A stretch of DNA of 64,000 nucleotides from the NCBI RefSeq assembly GCF_027359575.1, contig NZ_CP114784.1, forward strand, positions 1,611,819 to 1,675,818, written 5' to 3'. The translations under genes and the position numbers were made by a program. The notes under the pieces were generated by a model, which saw only the letters and a list, made by a program, of their open reading frames with translations, searched no databases and was not told where the DNA came from. Origin of the DNA: Prochlorococcus marinus str. MIT 0917. Its GTDB lineage: Bacteria; Cyanobacteriota; Cyanobacteriia; PCC-6307; Cyanobiaceae. Of this stretch, positions 18,495 to 28,942 are shown piece by piece (the first letter of the stretch is position 1; each line of letters starts with the position of its first letter).

Positions 18495-19763
18495 TCAATA
18501 AATTTTCGATTTTAGATTTCGAATTTCATCTAAAAGTTGATGGGATATTGAAAGTTTTGTTGAAAAAGACAAGTTTTTGACCATTTTTTTTGGACCTAAC
18601 AAAAAACCACTGTTGAAGTTTTGATCAAATCCTTGCCCATCTCTGTCTATGGGATTTGCCATCAGAAGTTCACAACCTTTTAAAACCCTTTTATTCTCTC
18701 CCTTCTCAATAATTTCATTATCACTTCCTGTTTCGGCAGCAAAACCTAGGAAAATTTGATTTTCTAATTTCTTTCTCGTTTGATTTGTGATTAGGTCTGG
18801 GGTCATTTCTAAATCATCACAAATGGACTGTAAAAAAGATTCTTTAGAGACTTTTTGCTCACTTGGACTATTTTTTTTGAAATCTGATACTGCTGCAGCC
18901 ATAACAATGACTTGAGCATATGGTTGTAAATCATCAATTTTTGAACTCATTTCAGATGAGCTTCTAACTGGATAAGTATTAATTCCCTCAAGAAGATCTT
19001 CTTTGACGCTTAGCGGACCATGGACTAAATCGACTTCTGCACCTCTTAACTTTGCAGCTTGAGCTATCAAAACTCCCATTCTTCCACTACTTCGATTTGT
19101 TAATTGTCTTGCCGCATCAAGATCTTCGACGGTCGGACCAGCTGTTACGAGGAACCTTATGTTTTTTAGATCTTTGGTGAGAAATTTATTTTCTGCATTG
19201 AAAATAAATGCACTTTCAGAGGCCAATTCAATAATATCTAAACCGATCATTTTCCCATCACCAAATCTGTCGCAAGCTAAAAAACCCTCGCTAGGTTCGA
19301 GGCTAATAACTTGGTCAATATTTTTTACGTAATTCCAATTCCTTTTTACTGATTGATTTTCCCACATTGAAGTGTTCATTGCAGCAGCAATAACTATTTG
19401 AGATTTACTGGCTAAGAGAATGCTTGCTAAAAGTCCATCAGCATTGCCACTAGTAAATTTGCATAAAGATGTTGCGCTCATTGGTGCAACAATAATGAGC
19501 TCTGCCCATTCAGCTAAAGCAATATGCAAAGGCTTGGTTTGAGATTCATCCCACTGATCTTTATCTTGATAGCATTTATTTCTGCTTAAAGTTGAGAGAG
19601 ATAATGGACTAACTAACTTAGATGCACTTTGCGTTATGACGCATTTGACTTTTACCCCAGCTTTAATTAGGCGACTAACTAAAATAGGAGATTTAACAGC
19701 TGCAATACTTCCTGTTACTGCAACTAATATTTTTTTTCCAGATAAAGAGGTTAGATTATTCAT
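18495..19763 (-). CDS. coaBC: Bifunctional phosphopantothenoylcysteine decarboxylase/phosphopantothenate-cysteine ligase
   Basis: Performs two consecutive steps of coenzyme A synthesis. The 422-residue protein has an N-terminal FMN-binding CoaC flavoprotein domain, with GKKILVAVTGSIAAVKSP, the catalytic PMSATSLCKFTSGNADGLL and the AAAMNTSMW motif. It also has a C-terminal CoaB ligase domain with FLVTAGPTVEDLDAARQLTN, SGRMG and the VMAAAVSDFK loop. Full length. Start ATG at 19763. Confidence 0.96.
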   Translation of the reverse strand: MNNLTSLSGKKILVAVTGSIAAVKSPILVSRLIKAGVKVKCVITQSASKLVSPLSLSTLSRNKCYQDKDQWDESQTKPLHIALAEWAELIIVAPMSATSLCKFTSGNADGLLASILLASKSQIVIAAAMNTSMWENQSVKRNWNYVKNIDQVISLEPSEGFLACDRFGDGKMIGLDIIELASESAFIFNAENKFLTKDLKNIRFLVTAGPTVEDLDAARQLTNRSSGRMGVLIAQAAKLRGAEVDLVHGPLSVKEDLLEGINTYPVRSSSEMSSKIDDLQPYAQVIVMAAAVSDFKKNSPSEQKVSKESFLQSICDDLEMTPDLITNQTRKKLENQIFLGFAAETGSDNEIIEKGENKRVLKGCELLMANPIDRDGQGFDQNFNSGFLLGPKKMVKNLSFSTKLSISHQLLDEIRNLKSKIY

Positions 19764-19969
19764 GATCTTTTAATTTTATATCAAATAGACCTTTAAAAGA
19801 TTTTTTTCAAATTTTAAATATTGTGGAAATTTTATATTATATGAAATCTTTTTTTATATCTTGGATGAAAAGAATTTATTTTTGCTTTATTAGATCTTTC
19901 ATTTATTATATTTATGTTAAAGAGTTAACTAATGAAAAAATTCTGAGTTAATTTTTTATCTTTTCTCTT

Positions 19970-20311
19970 ATGGCTCCAAGAATGCAGAAAACATTTTTAT
20001 ATAATTCATCTACAAAGTTTGTTGACAGGTTAGCAAATTGGGCGGTAAATCCTTGGAGAAGGTATTCATTGTTAGCAATAATTTTTTTGATAGGTTTTTT
20101 AATAGGTAGTTCTCTAGGCATGATTAATGGTGTACTAGCTTTGATGGATCCTGTCGGAGCATTTATTGCATTAATATTTTTAGAGATACTAATTAAAGCT
20201 AGATTTATTTTTCTAAAGTCTCAAAAGCCAATAATACTTGTTAGGGTTTTTGATTTGTTTCGAATAGGATTAACATATGGACTTTTTTCAGAGGGCTTGA
20301 AACTATTATAA
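19970..20311 (+). CDS. Ycf20-like (DUF565) membrane protein
   Basis: A 113-residue protein with an N-terminal basic region and two or three hydrophobic segments (about residues 32-50, 57-73 and 93-108). The SLLAIIFLIGFLIGSSLG helix and overall size resemble the Ycf20/DUF565 family of cyanobacteria and plastids. Algal and plant members have been linked to non-photochemical quenching; the molecular role is unknown. The assignment is by memory of the family. Converges with pyrB 18 bp downstream. Confidence 0.7.
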   Translation: MAPRMQKTFLYNSSTKFVDRLANWAVNPWRRYSLLAIIFLIGFLIGSSLGMINGVLALMDPVGAFIALIFLEILIKARFIFLKSQKPIILVRVFDLFRIGLTYGLFSEGLKLL

Positions 20312-20329
20312 ATATTATTATAAATATAA

Positions 20330-21349
20330 TTAATTATTTTTATTTAACCCCAGCAAATACAACAAAGCCATTCTTATTGGTATACCATTTTCTACTTGTT
20401 TACTTATGAGATTGATTGAATTATCTTCCACTAATTGACTGCTTATTTCTATTCCTCTATTCACTGGTCCAGGATGTAGAACAGGAACTTCCTTTTCACA
20501 CCATTTTAAACTTTCATGTGTTATTCCATATTGTGAATAATAACTATCAAGATCTGTAAGCATATTTTGCTTCATTCTCTCTTTCTGTAATCGAAGTGTC
20601 ATTACTGCATCACTATTTTTTAATGCATTTTTCAGAGATCTTTCTATGAAAACAGAACCTCTCTTATTAATAGGATCATATTTTTGCCCTGGAGGAGGAT
20701 TGCGAACAAAATCAATGAATTCCTCTGGAAGAAGGCTTGGAGGCCCACATAGTGTTACCTCAGCTCCACATGCAGTTAGAGCCCAGAGGTTCGATCTCGC
20801 AACTCTAGAATGAAGAATATCTCCAACTATTGTGATCTTTTTATTGAAAAGACTATTAGTTGATGGTTCGTTTGGATTAAAGAAAGTAGCAAGTGTAAAT
20901 AGATCCAAAAGACCTTGACTTGGATGGCTATGAAATCCATCACCGGCATTGAGAATGGATGTATTGATTTTATTTATGTCTACGTAATTAGCTAACTCTG
21001 CGGGAACATTTGTTGATTCATGCCTAATTACTAAGATATCAGCACCCATTGAGATGTATGTGAGAATAGTGTCTAAAGGGGTCTCTCCTTTGCTTAGAGA
21101 ACTTGTTGACACAGAAAAATTTTGAACATCAGCAGATAGTCTTTTTGCTGCCAGTTCAAAACTAGTTCTTGTTCTTGTACTTGGCTCAAAAAATAAGTTA
21201 CAGATTAATCTTCCTTGAAGAGCGGGAAGTTTTCTAGAACTTGATTTATGGACATCTCTAAATCTTGTTGTTAGTTCTATAACTGTTTTGTAATCCTCTA
21301 AAGAAAATGTAGATAGATCAATAATGTGATTATGCTTCCAATTATTCAT
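20330..21349 (-). CDS. pyrB: Aspartate carbamoyltransferase catalytic subunit
   Basis: Condenses carbamoyl phosphate with aspartate, the committed step of pyrimidine synthesis. The 339-residue enzyme has the carbamoyl-phosphate motif [19 protein letters not shown] and the HPSQGLLD motif. The aspartate-binding region contains TLRLQKERM, followed by [13 protein letters not shown]. No regulatory PyrI gene is adjacent. Its ATG overlaps the stop of the upstream glycosylase gene by 4 bases (ATGA), so the two are translationally coupled. Confidence 0.97.
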   Translation of the reverse strand: MNNWKHNHIIDLSTFSLEDYKTVIELTTRFRDVHKSSSRKLPALQGRLICNLFFEPSTRTRTSFELAAKRLSADVQNFSVSTSSLSKGETPLDTILTYISMGADILVIRHESTNVPAELANYVDINKINTSILNAGDGFHSHPSQGLLDLFTLATFFNPNEPSTNSLFNKKITIVGDILHSRVARSNLWALTACGAEVTLCGPPSLLPEEFIDFVRNPPPGQKYDPINKRGSVFIERSLKNALKNSDAVMTLRLQKERMKQNMLTDLDSYYSQYGITHESLKWCEKEVPVLHPGPVNRGIEISSQLVEDNSINLISKQVENGIPIRMALLYLLGLNKNN

Positions 21350-21957
21350 AATCCCTCAAATGTGGATGGTGACCAACACTTATTTTTTGGAGGAATTCGA
21401 TCTCCTTTAACCCTTTTGCTAACACTTCTACTACTTTGAAGGTACCAACGCCAAGGTATATCTTTAGCTTGCGAAATGCCAATTCTTGTGGTCTGAACAA
21501 TATTTCCCATTCTTGTTAGATCTTCTCCCTCTGTTAACCAAAAATCATTTGCAGGTGATAAGGGCAAATTGTCAAAATTCCTATTTAATCCAAATCTTTT
21601 TGCCAATAACCCTGGCCCAGATGCAATTCTCTCGTTTTCTCCTTTTATTGCTATCGATCGAAGAAGTACACCATTTGCCCAGTTTTTCCTTCCGGTAACA
21701 ATATTTATGCAACTATTAATTCCGTATGAAATGTATATGTAAAAGTTACCAGGTTCACCAAAAAGGGTTTCGTTCCTTTTGGTTCTCCCCGAAAAGCCAT
21801 GGCATGAAGCTTCTTCTTGAGAATAAGCCTCCGTTTCAACAATTACGCCAGAAAGAAAGCTGTTTTTTGGTAAGCGCTTAATTAAAAAACAGCCAATTAA
21901 GCTAGGTGCTACCAAATGAGATGGCCTTGAAAAGAAGTCTTTTGTAAGAAGTGAGAT
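21346..21957 (-). CDS. 3-methyladenine DNA glycosylase (AAG/MPG family), probable non-canonical start
   Basis: Removes alkylated purines from DNA (base excision repair). Family motifs include [21 protein letters not shown] with the catalytic Glu, [21 protein letters not shown], the GVLLRSIA segment and [12 protein letters not shown]. The first recognised start is TTG at 21913-21915. Clear family sequence ([11 protein letters not shown], matching the conserved FF_RP opening) continues upstream in frame to a stop at 21973-21975 with no ATG, GTG or TTG. The entry therefore extends to an ATC at 21955-21957 as a possible start; the exact codon is unproven. Overlaps pyrB by 4 bases. Confidence 0.8.
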   Translation of the reverse strand: MSLLTKDFFSRPSHLVAPSLIGCFLIKRLPKNSFLSGVIVETEAYSQEEASCHGFSGRTKRNETLFGEPGNFYIYISYGINSCINIVTGRKNWANGVLLRSIAIKGENERIASGPGLLAKRFGLNRNFDNLPLSPANDFWLTEGEDLTRMGNIVQTTRIGISQAKDIPWRWYLQSSRSVSKRVKGDRIPPKNKCWSPSTFEGL

Positions 21958-22168
21958 TTGCTTACTATTTCTTTATAACCCATATTACTTACTAAATAAT
22001 AGATTTCTCTATCTTTCTGATTAATCTTTCAACACTTAAAATTTCGTAAAAGGGCATTCAGATGGCAAAATGTTAGTGAACTGATTTGTCTAAACGAAAG
22101 CACTAAGATTTTTTCTATAAGGATTAACTCTCATTATCTAAAGATCTTGAAAATTTTCTAACATAATC

Positions 22169-22456
22169 ATGACTAAAATTTTTTCATCTGATGTTCGTAA
22201 GGTTTCTCAGTTAGCTCGCTTAGAGCTTCCAGAAGATCAAATAGCAACCTATACAGAGCAACTCGAAGAAATACTTTCTTATGTTGATCAACTGCAAGAA
22301 ATAGATACTGAAAATATCCCTCCTACTACTAGAGCTGTAGAGGTAGTTAATGAAATGAGAGATGATTTAGTTGAAGTTAATTGCTCAAGAGAAGATCTTC
22401 TTAATCAGGCACCTCATAGGGAAGGTGATTTTTTTAGAGTTCCCAAAATACTTTAA
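22169..22456 (+). CDS. gatC: Aspartyl/glutamyl-tRNA amidotransferase subunit C
   Basis: The small subunit of GatCAB, which converts Glu-tRNA(Gln) (and Asp-tRNA(Asn)) to the amide forms. The 95-residue protein shows the family pattern [20 protein letters not shown], the [20 protein letters not shown] central stretch and the terminal [15 protein letters not shown]. gatA and gatB are not in the window. Starts at ATG 22169 and converges with crtR 9 bp downstream. The 211-bp upstream gap shows no gene. Confidence 0.95.
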   Translation: MTKIFSSDVRKVSQLARLELPEDQIATYTEQLEEILSYVDQLQEIDTENIPPTTRAVEVVNEMRDDLVEVNCSREDLLNQAPHREGDFFRVPKIL

Positions 22457-22465
22457 ATTTAGGAA

Positions 22466-23500
22466 TTATCTTTGACTTTCTGTTCTGATTCTTGTTTTAT
22501 GAATTAATTTTATATATTTTCTCCGCCAATTTTTTTTAGGTAATATTCTTGCTATTGGTCTCATTTTACTTCTTCTTTCTTTGTGACTTCTTATCCCAAG
22601 TAAAATATCATAAAGAAAATTTATACTATCTTTTTTAGATTCAAAAATTCCCATTCTTTGAGGTGAACCTTTTTGATCTAAAAGTGGTTTTGTTGCTTCG
22701 TAAGCTGGTTTATATTCAAACCATGGAATAGAAGGCCATAAATGATGAACTAAATGATAATTTTGTCCCATAATTAGCAAGTTCATTAATTTACTTGGAT
22801 AAACCCTTGCATTTTTCCATCTATTTCTAGATTGAAAAGGTCTATGTGGTAGATAATCAAAAAATATTCCTAAAGTAACTCCAACCATTAATGCTGGTCC
22901 GAACCATAAATTATAAATAACATTCATAAAATTATATTTAATTCCTGCAACTACTATGCAAAAAAATATTCCCCTCTCAATTCCCCATTGCATAAGTTCA
23001 AACTTTCTCCAAAGTTTTCGTTCAAAGAAAAAATATTCATGATAAAAAAATCTTGGAGCTATTAACCAAATAGGACCAAAGGTGCTAACTATGTGATCTG
23101 GGTCGTTTTTGGGATCATTAACGTATTTGTGATGCTCTAGATGGACTCTTGTGAAAACTGGAAAACTAAAACCTAGTAATATTGCTGACCCATGCCCCAT
23201 AAATTGATTGATCCATTTATTTGGATGGGCAGCATTGTGACAAGCATCATGAATAACGGTACCTTCCATATGAAGCGCCAAAAAAGCTAGTGCAACCAAA
23301 ATTGGCAACGGCCAGTTCCCCTGATACCATTGCCAAACGCTAATTATTGCAAGAAAATATCCACCAAAGAAAAGACCTAAAGTTACGTTTAAAGGCTTGG
23401 GAGGATCAAGATATTCTTGGATCTCATTTTGCCAGTCGCGTAATGACTTCAGTTTTTTCGTTGCCTTATTTTTGTCAGACCTCGATAAGCACTGGGTCAT
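22466..23500 (-). CDS. crtR: Beta-carotene hydroxylase CrtR (fatty-acid-hydroxylase fold)
   Basis: A membrane di-iron enzyme that adds the 3-OH groups converting beta-carotene to zeaxanthin. The 344-residue protein has the three histidine boxes HDACH (84-88), HLEHH (120-124) and HLVHH near residue 250. It has several hydrophobic helices and the CrtR-like stretches TVIHDACHNAAHPNKWINQ and FFYHEYFFFERKLWRK. A fatty acid desaturase is the alternative, but the spacing and sequence around the boxes fit CrtR. Zeaxanthin is a major Prochlorococcus pigment. Confidence 0.88.
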   Translation of the reverse strand: MTQCLSRSDKNKATKKLKSLRDWQNEIQEYLDPPKPLNVTLGLFFGGYFLAIISVWQWYQGNWPLPILVALAFLALHMEGTVIHDACHNAAHPNKWINQFMGHGSAILLGFSFPVFTRVHLEHHKYVNDPKNDPDHIVSTFGPIWLIAPRFFYHEYFFFERKLWRKFELMQWGIERGIFFCIVVAGIKYNFMNVIYNLWFGPALMVGVTLGIFFDYLPHRPFQSRNRWKNARVYPSKLMNLLIMGQNYHLVHHLWPSIPWFEYKPAYEATKPLLDQKGSPQRMGIFESKKDSINFLYDILLGIRSHKERRSKMRPIARILPKKNWRRKYIKLIHKTRIRTESQR

Positions 23501-23549
23501 TGCTTGATGTGATTGAGATTAATTGAGCTTGTATAGCTTAATTAAAAAA

Positions 23550-23632
23550 TGCCCACCGGGAGACTTGAACTCCCACGACATAAAGTCACTGGTACCTAAA
23601 ACCAGCGCGTCTACCAATTCCGCCAGGTGGGC
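23550..23632 (-). tRNA. tRNA-Leu (anticodon UAG)
   Basis: The reverse strand folds into a class II tRNA of 83 nt. The 7-bp acceptor is GCCCACC/GGTGGGC with discriminator A. The anticodon arm CTGGT-TTTAGGT-ACCAG gives UAG. A long variable arm (GACTTTATGTC) and the T arm GGGAG-TTCAAGT-CTCCC complete it. CCA is not encoded. It lies between crtR and the Ycf66-like gene. Confidence 0.97.
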
Positions 23633-23703
23633 CAAAGGTTTTCACCGATTGTGAAATGATTCTAGCAGCTCATTGATTGCTATTTAAAGACTATTTTTGA
23701 TTC

Positions 23704-23810
23704 GTGAACGTAAAAAGATTAATGTAATTTTCATATTTGGATATGAGACATTTGAAACTCTCTTTTTATGACTCATGATTTTTAGTTGTTCAAAAAGTCG
23801 CCCTCACTAC
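23704..23810 (+). promoter_or_regulatory. Two-part intergenic motif, copy A (shared with ntcA upstream region)
   Basis: GTGAACGTAAAAAGAT (23704-23719) matches 15 of 16 bases with 31531-31546 upstream of ntcA. TTCAAAAAGTCGCC-N4-CTAC (23789-23810) matches TTCAAAAAAGTCGCC-N4-CTAC there. Between the parts lies a small hairpin CATAT-TTGG-ATATG (23732-23745). The 203-bp gap between tRNA-Leu and the Ycf66-like ATG holds no visible gene otherwise. CTACAAA could be a -10 region. Promoter, operator or small RNA are all possible. Confidence 0.5.
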
Positions 23811-23835
23811 AAAATGAACTCATATTGAGAAAAAT

Positions 23836-24354
23836 ATGGTTGTTTCTATTTCTGGATACTTTTTTCTTTTTATTGGGCTTTTGATATTGGCTTTACCTTT
23901 AGTGCTTGTCGAATTAAGTAGGCCAAGAGATTGGTTAATGGGAGGACTTTTTTTGTTTTTAGGATTATTTCTTTTAGTTGAGAATGATCTTTTGAGAGGC
24001 TCTATAAATTTACTTGTTATTCCTATGGTAATTTTGTATGGAAAAATGATATTAGAAATTGTCCAAACCAGATGGTATCAATTAAGTTCTGAAGAAAAAA
24101 AGCTGATTGGATCTTTTCAAAGATGGTTTGAATCTTTTAAACAGCTAGGTCAAAGCTTTGCTTTACTAGGGAATAGCTTTTTAGATTTTTTTAAAGGATT
24201 CACTAATAAATCTGAAAAACCGTTAAAAGAAAAAAAATGGGTTCATCCTGAATTGAAAGAAGAAGTAAAGGAAAAAGCAGTTGATCTATCTGGTCCAATT
24301 GATTCCAATAAGATCAGAAATCAAGAATTACCTGAAAATGAAGAAACTTCTTGA
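23836..24354 (+). CDS. Membrane-anchored protein, possibly Ycf66-like
   Basis: A 172-residue protein with three hydrophobic segments in the first 75 residues (about 5-25, 33-47 and 54-70), then an amphipathic segment and a charged lysine/glutamate-rich tail. The N-terminal layout resembles the Ycf66 family of cyanobacteria and plastids, but I am not certain of this. It lies 51 bp upstream of ileS on the same strand. Function is unknown. Its upstream region shares a motif with that of ntcA. Confidence 0.6.
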   Translation: MVVSISGYFFLFIGLLILALPLVLVELSRPRDWLMGGLFLFLGLFLLVENDLLRGSINLLVIPMVILYGKMILEIVQTRWYQLSSEEKKLIGSFQRWFESFKQLGQSFALLGNSFLDFFKGFTNKSEKPLKEKKWVHPELKEEVKEKAVDLSGPIDSNKIRNQELPENEETS

Positions 24355-24405
24355 TAAGGTTAAAAGGCCTCAGGCAATCATGATGACTAATGAATATTTC
24401 TCAAA

Positions 24406-27309
24406 GTGAATAATGTCAATAAAGATTCTCAAAAGGATCGTCCCACTTACAAAGACACTCTCAACCTTTTGCAGACTAATTTTGGGATGAGGGCAAATGC
24501 AACGCTAAGAGAACCTGAGTTGCAAGCTTTTTGGAGCGAAAAAAAGATAGATTTCGAATTAGGCTTAAACAATTCTGGAGAGACTTTTACTTTGCATGAC
24601 GGCCCCCCATACGCAAATGGGACACTTCATATGGGCCATGCTCTCAACAAAATATTAAAGGACATAATTAATAAATTTCAAACAATGAAAGGGAAAAAAG
24701 TTTGTTTTATCCCTGGATGGGATTGCCATGGCTTGCCTATAGAATTGAAAGTTCTACAAGCTATGGATAAAACACAACGATCTGAATTAACCCCTATTAA
24801 GTTGAGAAAAAAAGCAGCTGCTTATGCAAAAAAGCAAGTTTCTCAACAAATGGATGGTTTTAAAAGATGGGGAGTATGGGGGAATTGGGATCAACCATAT
24901 TTAAGTTTAGACAAAAAGTTTGAAGCCTCTCAGATCAAGTTGTTTGGTGAAATGGTTTTCAAAGGATATATATATCGAGGTCTAAAACCAGTTCATTGGA
25001 GTCCAAGTTCTCAAACTGCTCTGGCCGAGGCAGAATTAGAATATCCGACCGGTCATGTTAGCAATAGTATTTATGTGGGATTTAAAGTTGATCAAATACC
25101 AAAAATATTAACTCAAGAAATTTCTAAGCAAGCACCAGATTTATTTGATTCTGCAGGACAATTAAAAGAAGTTAAACTTGTCATTTGGACTACCACCCCT
25201 TGGACAATTCCTGCAAATGAGGCCATATCTGTTAATCAAAAATTAGACTATGTAATTGCACAAAATTCTGATGGATCATTAATAATTGTTGCTAATGACC
25301 TTATGGAAAAAGTATCTGAAAGTATAGGAATTAATTATGAAACAAGAGTATCAATAAAGGGATCAAACTTAGATGGAATTATATATAAACATCCTCTATT
25401 TGATAAAAAAAGTCCTGTTGTTTTAGGAGGAGATTATATTACAACTGAATCAGGTACTGGACTAGTACATACTGCTCCAGGCCATGGAGTTGATGACTTT
25501 AATACTGGTAAAAAATATAAGTTACCAATTTCTTGCCCAGTTGATGCAAAAGGTTTTCTGACTAAAGAAGCTGGTCGATTTGAGGGCCTAAATGTATTAA
25601 AAGACGCTAATGTTGTCATAATAAATGATCTCATTAATACTGGATCTTTGCTTAAGGAAATTCCATATGAGCATAAGTATCCTTATGATTGGAGAACCAA
25701 GAAACCAACTATTTTTAGAGCTACAGAACAGTGGTTTGCTTCTGTTGAAGGATTTAGGGCTAATGCACTAGCTGCTATAGAAGATGTTACTTGGCTGCCT
25801 GATTCGGGAAAAAATAGAATTGATTCTATGGTTAGAGAAAGAGGGGATTGGTGTATTTCTCGGCAAAGAACTTGGGGAGTGCCAATACCAGTATTTTATG
25901 AAAAAAATGGAAATGAAATTTTGCTCAATAAAGAAACTATTTCTCATATAGCTGGTTTATTTTCTATCCATGGAGCAGATATTTGGTGGGAATATGATGT
26001 GTCTAATCTCTTACCTCCTTCCTATTTAAATGAGGCAGATCGATGGCAAAAAGGTACTGATACTATGGATGTCTGGTTTGATTCTGGCTCTAGTTGGTCT
26101 TCAGTTATTTATAAAAAAGAAAATTTAAATTATCCAGCAGATTTATATTTAGAGGGATCTGATCAACATAGGGGTTGGTTTCAATCCTCTTTATTAACCT
26201 CAGTAGCAGTAAATGAGAATGCACCTTTTAAAAAGGTACTTACACATGGTTTTGCATTAGATGAGAATGGCAGGAAAATGAGCAAATCCTTAGGAAATAT
26301 TATTGATCCTTTAGTTATTATTAATGGTGGTTCAAATAAGAAATTAGATCCTGCTTATGGAGCAGATGTTTTAAGGCTTTGGGTTAGTTCTGTTGATTAC
26401 TCTGCAGATGTTCCTATTGGATCAAATATACTTAAACAAATTTCTGATGTTTATCGTAAAGTTCGAAATACGTCTAGGTATTTATTAGGAAACCTTTATG
26501 ATTTTGATTATAAAAATGATTCCATTGAAATTTCTAAACTTCCATTGTTAGATAAATGGATGCTGAATAGAACAGCTGAAGTAATCGATGAGATAACAGA
26601 AGCATACTCTAATTTTGAATTTTCAAAGTTTTTCCAAACTATCCAGAACTTTTGTGTAGTTGATTTATCTAATTTTTACTTAGATATTGCAAAAGATAGG
26701 TTGTATGTGAGTTCTAAATCAGACTTTAGAAGAAGAAGTTGTCAGACAGTTTTATCCTTGGTTATTGAGAAGATATCGGGCTTAATTGCACCTGTTTTAT
26801 GTCATATGGCTGAAGATATTTGGCAGAATATTCCATATGACTTAGAAGAAGCCTCCGTATTTCAAAGAGGCTGGCCTCATGTACCTAAATCATGGCGAAA
26901 TAGTAATTTTAACAGCCACGTAATTGAACTACGAAAACTCAGATCAGCTATTAATCGTATGTTGGAGAGCTGTAGAAATAACCAAGAATTAGGTTCTTCT
27001 TTGGAAGCATCAGTTAGGGTTGATATATCTAATAAAAAAGTTCAAGCTGCTATTGAATGGTTGGCTCAAAGCGAATCCAATAATGTTGATGTTTTAAGAG
27101 ATTGGTTCTTGGTTTCATCTTTACAAATTGGTGGTGAGCCTTGGGCAGAAGTATTAGTTAGTGAGGAAAATGATCTTGCTTCAGTTGAGATTGCAAGAGC
27201 AAAAGGATTTAAGTGTGAAAGATGTTGGCATTATGAAATTGAAATGAGCAAAAATAAAGAACATTCAAATATTTGTAAAAGGTGCGAAAAAGTAGTTTTA
27301 TCTATTTAA
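24406..27309 (+). CDS. ileS: Isoleucyl-tRNA synthetase
   Basis: Charges tRNA(Ile), with editing of valine. The 967-residue class I synthetase starts at GTG 24406; the next in-frame ATG falls inside conserved sequence. The HIGH-type motif [14 protein letters not shown] is at about 67-80, the CP1 editing domain includes [13 protein letters not shown], and KMSKS (GRKMSKSLG) is near residue 624. The C-terminal zinc ribbon CERCW...CKRCEK is intact. Follows the Ycf66-like gene. Confidence 0.98.
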   Translation: MNNVNKDSQKDRPTYKDTLNLLQTNFGMRANATLREPELQAFWSEKKIDFELGLNNSGETFTLHDGPPYANGTLHMGHALNKILKDIINKFQTMKGKKVCFIPGWDCHGLPIELKVLQAMDKTQRSELTPIKLRKKAAAYAKKQVSQQMDGFKRWGVWGNWDQPYLSLDKKFEASQIKLFGEMVFKGYIYRGLKPVHWSPSSQTALAEAELEYPTGHVSNSIYVGFKVDQIPKILTQEISKQAPDLFDSAGQLKEVKLVIWTTTPWTIPANEAISVNQKLDYVIAQNSDGSLIIVANDLMEKVSESIGINYETRVSIKGSNLDGIIYKHPLFDKKSPVVLGGDYITTESGTGLVHTAPGHGVDDFNTGKKYKLPISCPVDAKGFLTKEAGRFEGLNVLKDANVVIINDLINTGSLLKEIPYEHKYPYDWRTKKPTIFRATEQWFASVEGFRANALAAIEDVTWLPDSGKNRIDSMVRERGDWCISRQRTWGVPIPVFYEKNGNEILLNKETISHIAGLFSIHGADIWWEYDVSNLLPPSYLNEADRWQKGTDTMDVWFDSGSSWSSVIYKKENLNYPADLYLEGSDQHRGWFQSSLLTSVAVNENAPFKKVLTHGFALDENGRKMSKSLGNIIDPLVIINGGSNKKLDPAYGADVLRLWVSSVDYSADVPIGSNILKQISDVYRKVRNTSRYLLGNLYDFDYKNDSIEISKLPLLDKWMLNRTAEVIDEITEAYSNFEFSKFFQTIQNFCVVDLSNFYLDIAKDRLYVSSKSDFRRRSCQTVLSLVIEKISGLIAPVLCHMAEDIWQNIPYDLEEASVFQRGWPHVPKSWRNSNFNSHVIELRKLRSAINRMLESCRNNQELGSSLEASVRVDISNKKVQAAIEWLAQSESNNVDVLRDWFLVSSLQIGGEPWAEVLVSEENDLASVEIARAKGFKCERCWHYEIEMSKNKEHSNICKRCEKVVLSI

Positions 27310-27345
27310 ATATTAATTTAACTTGAATCTTATAGTTATTCGTTT

Positions 27346-27957
27346 TTAAAATTTACCGGCGAAACGACCATTTTTTGGTAATTGTATAATCAACCATTGA
27401 AGTAAACCTATTAAATATAGTATCAGGGCTAAATATGCAAAAAATGTGGCAAATCCAGTGCTCCAATTACCATCTAAAATAAATTTTATTATGTTTTTTG
27501 TTGTCATGAATGAATTAAATGGAATTTCTCTCCAAGTATCACAATAGTTTTCATTAATTGAATTTAAACACCTCCAACTAAAAAGATGAAGTCCAGTATT
27601 TAGTACGCACCAATAAGATAAAGTCCATCGCCAAATTCTTGTGGTTAAAGCAATAGGTTTATGAGCAGGCATTTCATCGATTTCTTCGTTGAGATCAAAC
27701 CAAAACCAAATAGAACTAACCATAAGTATTGGTGCAATTAATGAAATTACTTGGCCCAATTGGCTTTCAACACTAAGGAATAAGAGGCTTATCAAATAAA
27801 GACTAGAAACTTTCCAGTAAATTGATAAAAGTCGATCAATAGATCTTAAATTTGATCTTTTTGCCCAAATCAATAGAAATAATGGGAGTCCAAATGCGAA
27901 GGTAGCCGCAATTCGATATGAGAGCCAAACTAGAATTTGGAATTGAGGTTCAGTCAA
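27346..27957 (-). CDS. Integral membrane protein, DUF3177-like
   Basis: A 203-residue protein with about five hydrophobic segments (residues 7-30, 45-62, 68-88, 109-127, 163-190) and a tryptophan-rich character (TRIWRWTLSYWCVLNTGLH). It resembles a cyanobacteria-only DUF3177 family by size and position; this is from memory and not checked. Function unknown. Converges with ileS 36 bp away. The 260-bp gap between it and trmB (27958-28217) is AT-rich with no gene I can support. Confidence 0.65.
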   Translation of the reverse strand: MTEPQFQILVWLSYRIAATFAFGLPLFLLIWAKRSNLRSIDRLLSIYWKVSSLYLISLLFLSVESQLGQVISLIAPILMVSSIWFWFDLNEEIDEMPAHKPIALTTRIWRWTLSYWCVLNTGLHLFSWRCLNSINENYCDTWREIPFNSFMTTKNIIKFILDGNWSTGFATFFAYLALILYLIGLLQWLIIQLPKNGRFAGKF

Positions 27958-28217
27958 AAAAAAATCTCATTCATATGTATTATCAACCTTCAAGTATTCC
28001 TTTTATGATTATTCTTAATTATTAAAGTATTTTCTCTATATTTGAGGATACCTTAGGCTAAGAAACCAATTGTTATCATAGATTGATTATCTACTCTCAA
28101 AATATTTATATACTCTAATAAAAAAACCTATAAATTGGTTATGTTTATATTATTTTCTGAAAATTTAATTGACTTTCTAATATAATTATCAGATTTATTG
28201 ATATCAGGTTTCATTCT

Positions 28218-28862
28218 GTGAGACAGCATGTAAATCCTCTAAGCCAATTTTTCCAGTTACCATTAACTCTTCCCAGTAAGAATGTTATTTTTAAGAAATC
28301 TCACTATCCAATTCATATAGATATTGGATCTGCAAAAGGTGAATTTCTGATTGAATTAGCAATAAAATATCCTGATTGGAATTTTGTTGGGCTTGAGATA
28401 AGAGAACCTCTTGTTAGTTTATGTGAAAAGAAAAGAAAACAATTAGAATTGAATAATTTAAAATTTCTATTTTGTAATGTTAATGTCAGTCTAGATGAAT
28501 GGTTATCTGATTTAGATTATGGTCAATTAAAAAGAGTTTCAATTCAATTCCCAGACCCTTGGTTTAAAAGAAAACATTTCAAAAGGAGGGTATTAAAAAC
28601 AAGTCTTCTCAATTCTATTGCTAAGGCTATGAGTAAGGATGGCGAAATATTTATTCAAAGCGATATATTAAAACTTATTGAATCTATGACTAATACGATT
28701 GATAAAAATAGATATTTCAATAGAAAATACTTGGGAGATCTCAGATGTGTTGATAAAAATCCTTATAATGTAAAGACAGATAGAGAAATACTTTCTCTTA
28801 AGAATAATTTGCTAATTTATAGAGCAATGTATATCAGAAATAGCCTATTATTCATTAATTAG
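28218..28862 (+). CDS. trmB: tRNA (guanine-N7)-methyltransferase
   Basis: Methylates G46 of the tRNA variable loop with SAM. The 214-residue Rossmann-fold protein starts at GTG 28218 (MRQHVNPLSQFF). It shows the SAM site IDIGSAKGEFLIELA, the GLEIREPLVSLC segment and the family-diagnostic IQFPDPWFKRKHFKRR. The YNVKTDREI stretch is near the C-terminus. Full length; a monocistronic-looking gene. Confidence 0.95.
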   Translation: MRQHVNPLSQFFQLPLTLPSKNVIFKKSHYPIHIDIGSAKGEFLIELAIKYPDWNFVGLEIREPLVSLCEKKRKQLELNNLKFLFCNVNVSLDEWLSDLDYGQLKRVSIQFPDPWFKRKHFKRRVLKTSLLNSIAKAMSKDGEIFIQSDILKLIESMTNTIDKNRYFNRKYLGDLRCVDKNPYNVKTDREILSLKNNLLIYRAMYIRNSLLFIN

Positions 28863-28942
28863 TCAAATTTATAGTTAATACATATTATATGTTTTACTTT
28901 AAAATTTATGTATATAATCATTAGCATAAGGTATGAACACAG

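Noticed and set aside
19841-19951. A 36-codon forward ORF before the Ycf20-like gene (begins MKSFFISWMKRIYF)
   Set aside because: Very AT-rich DNA, aromatic and isoleucine-heavy product, no Shine-Dalgarno sequence and no recognisable family. Most likely a chance frame.
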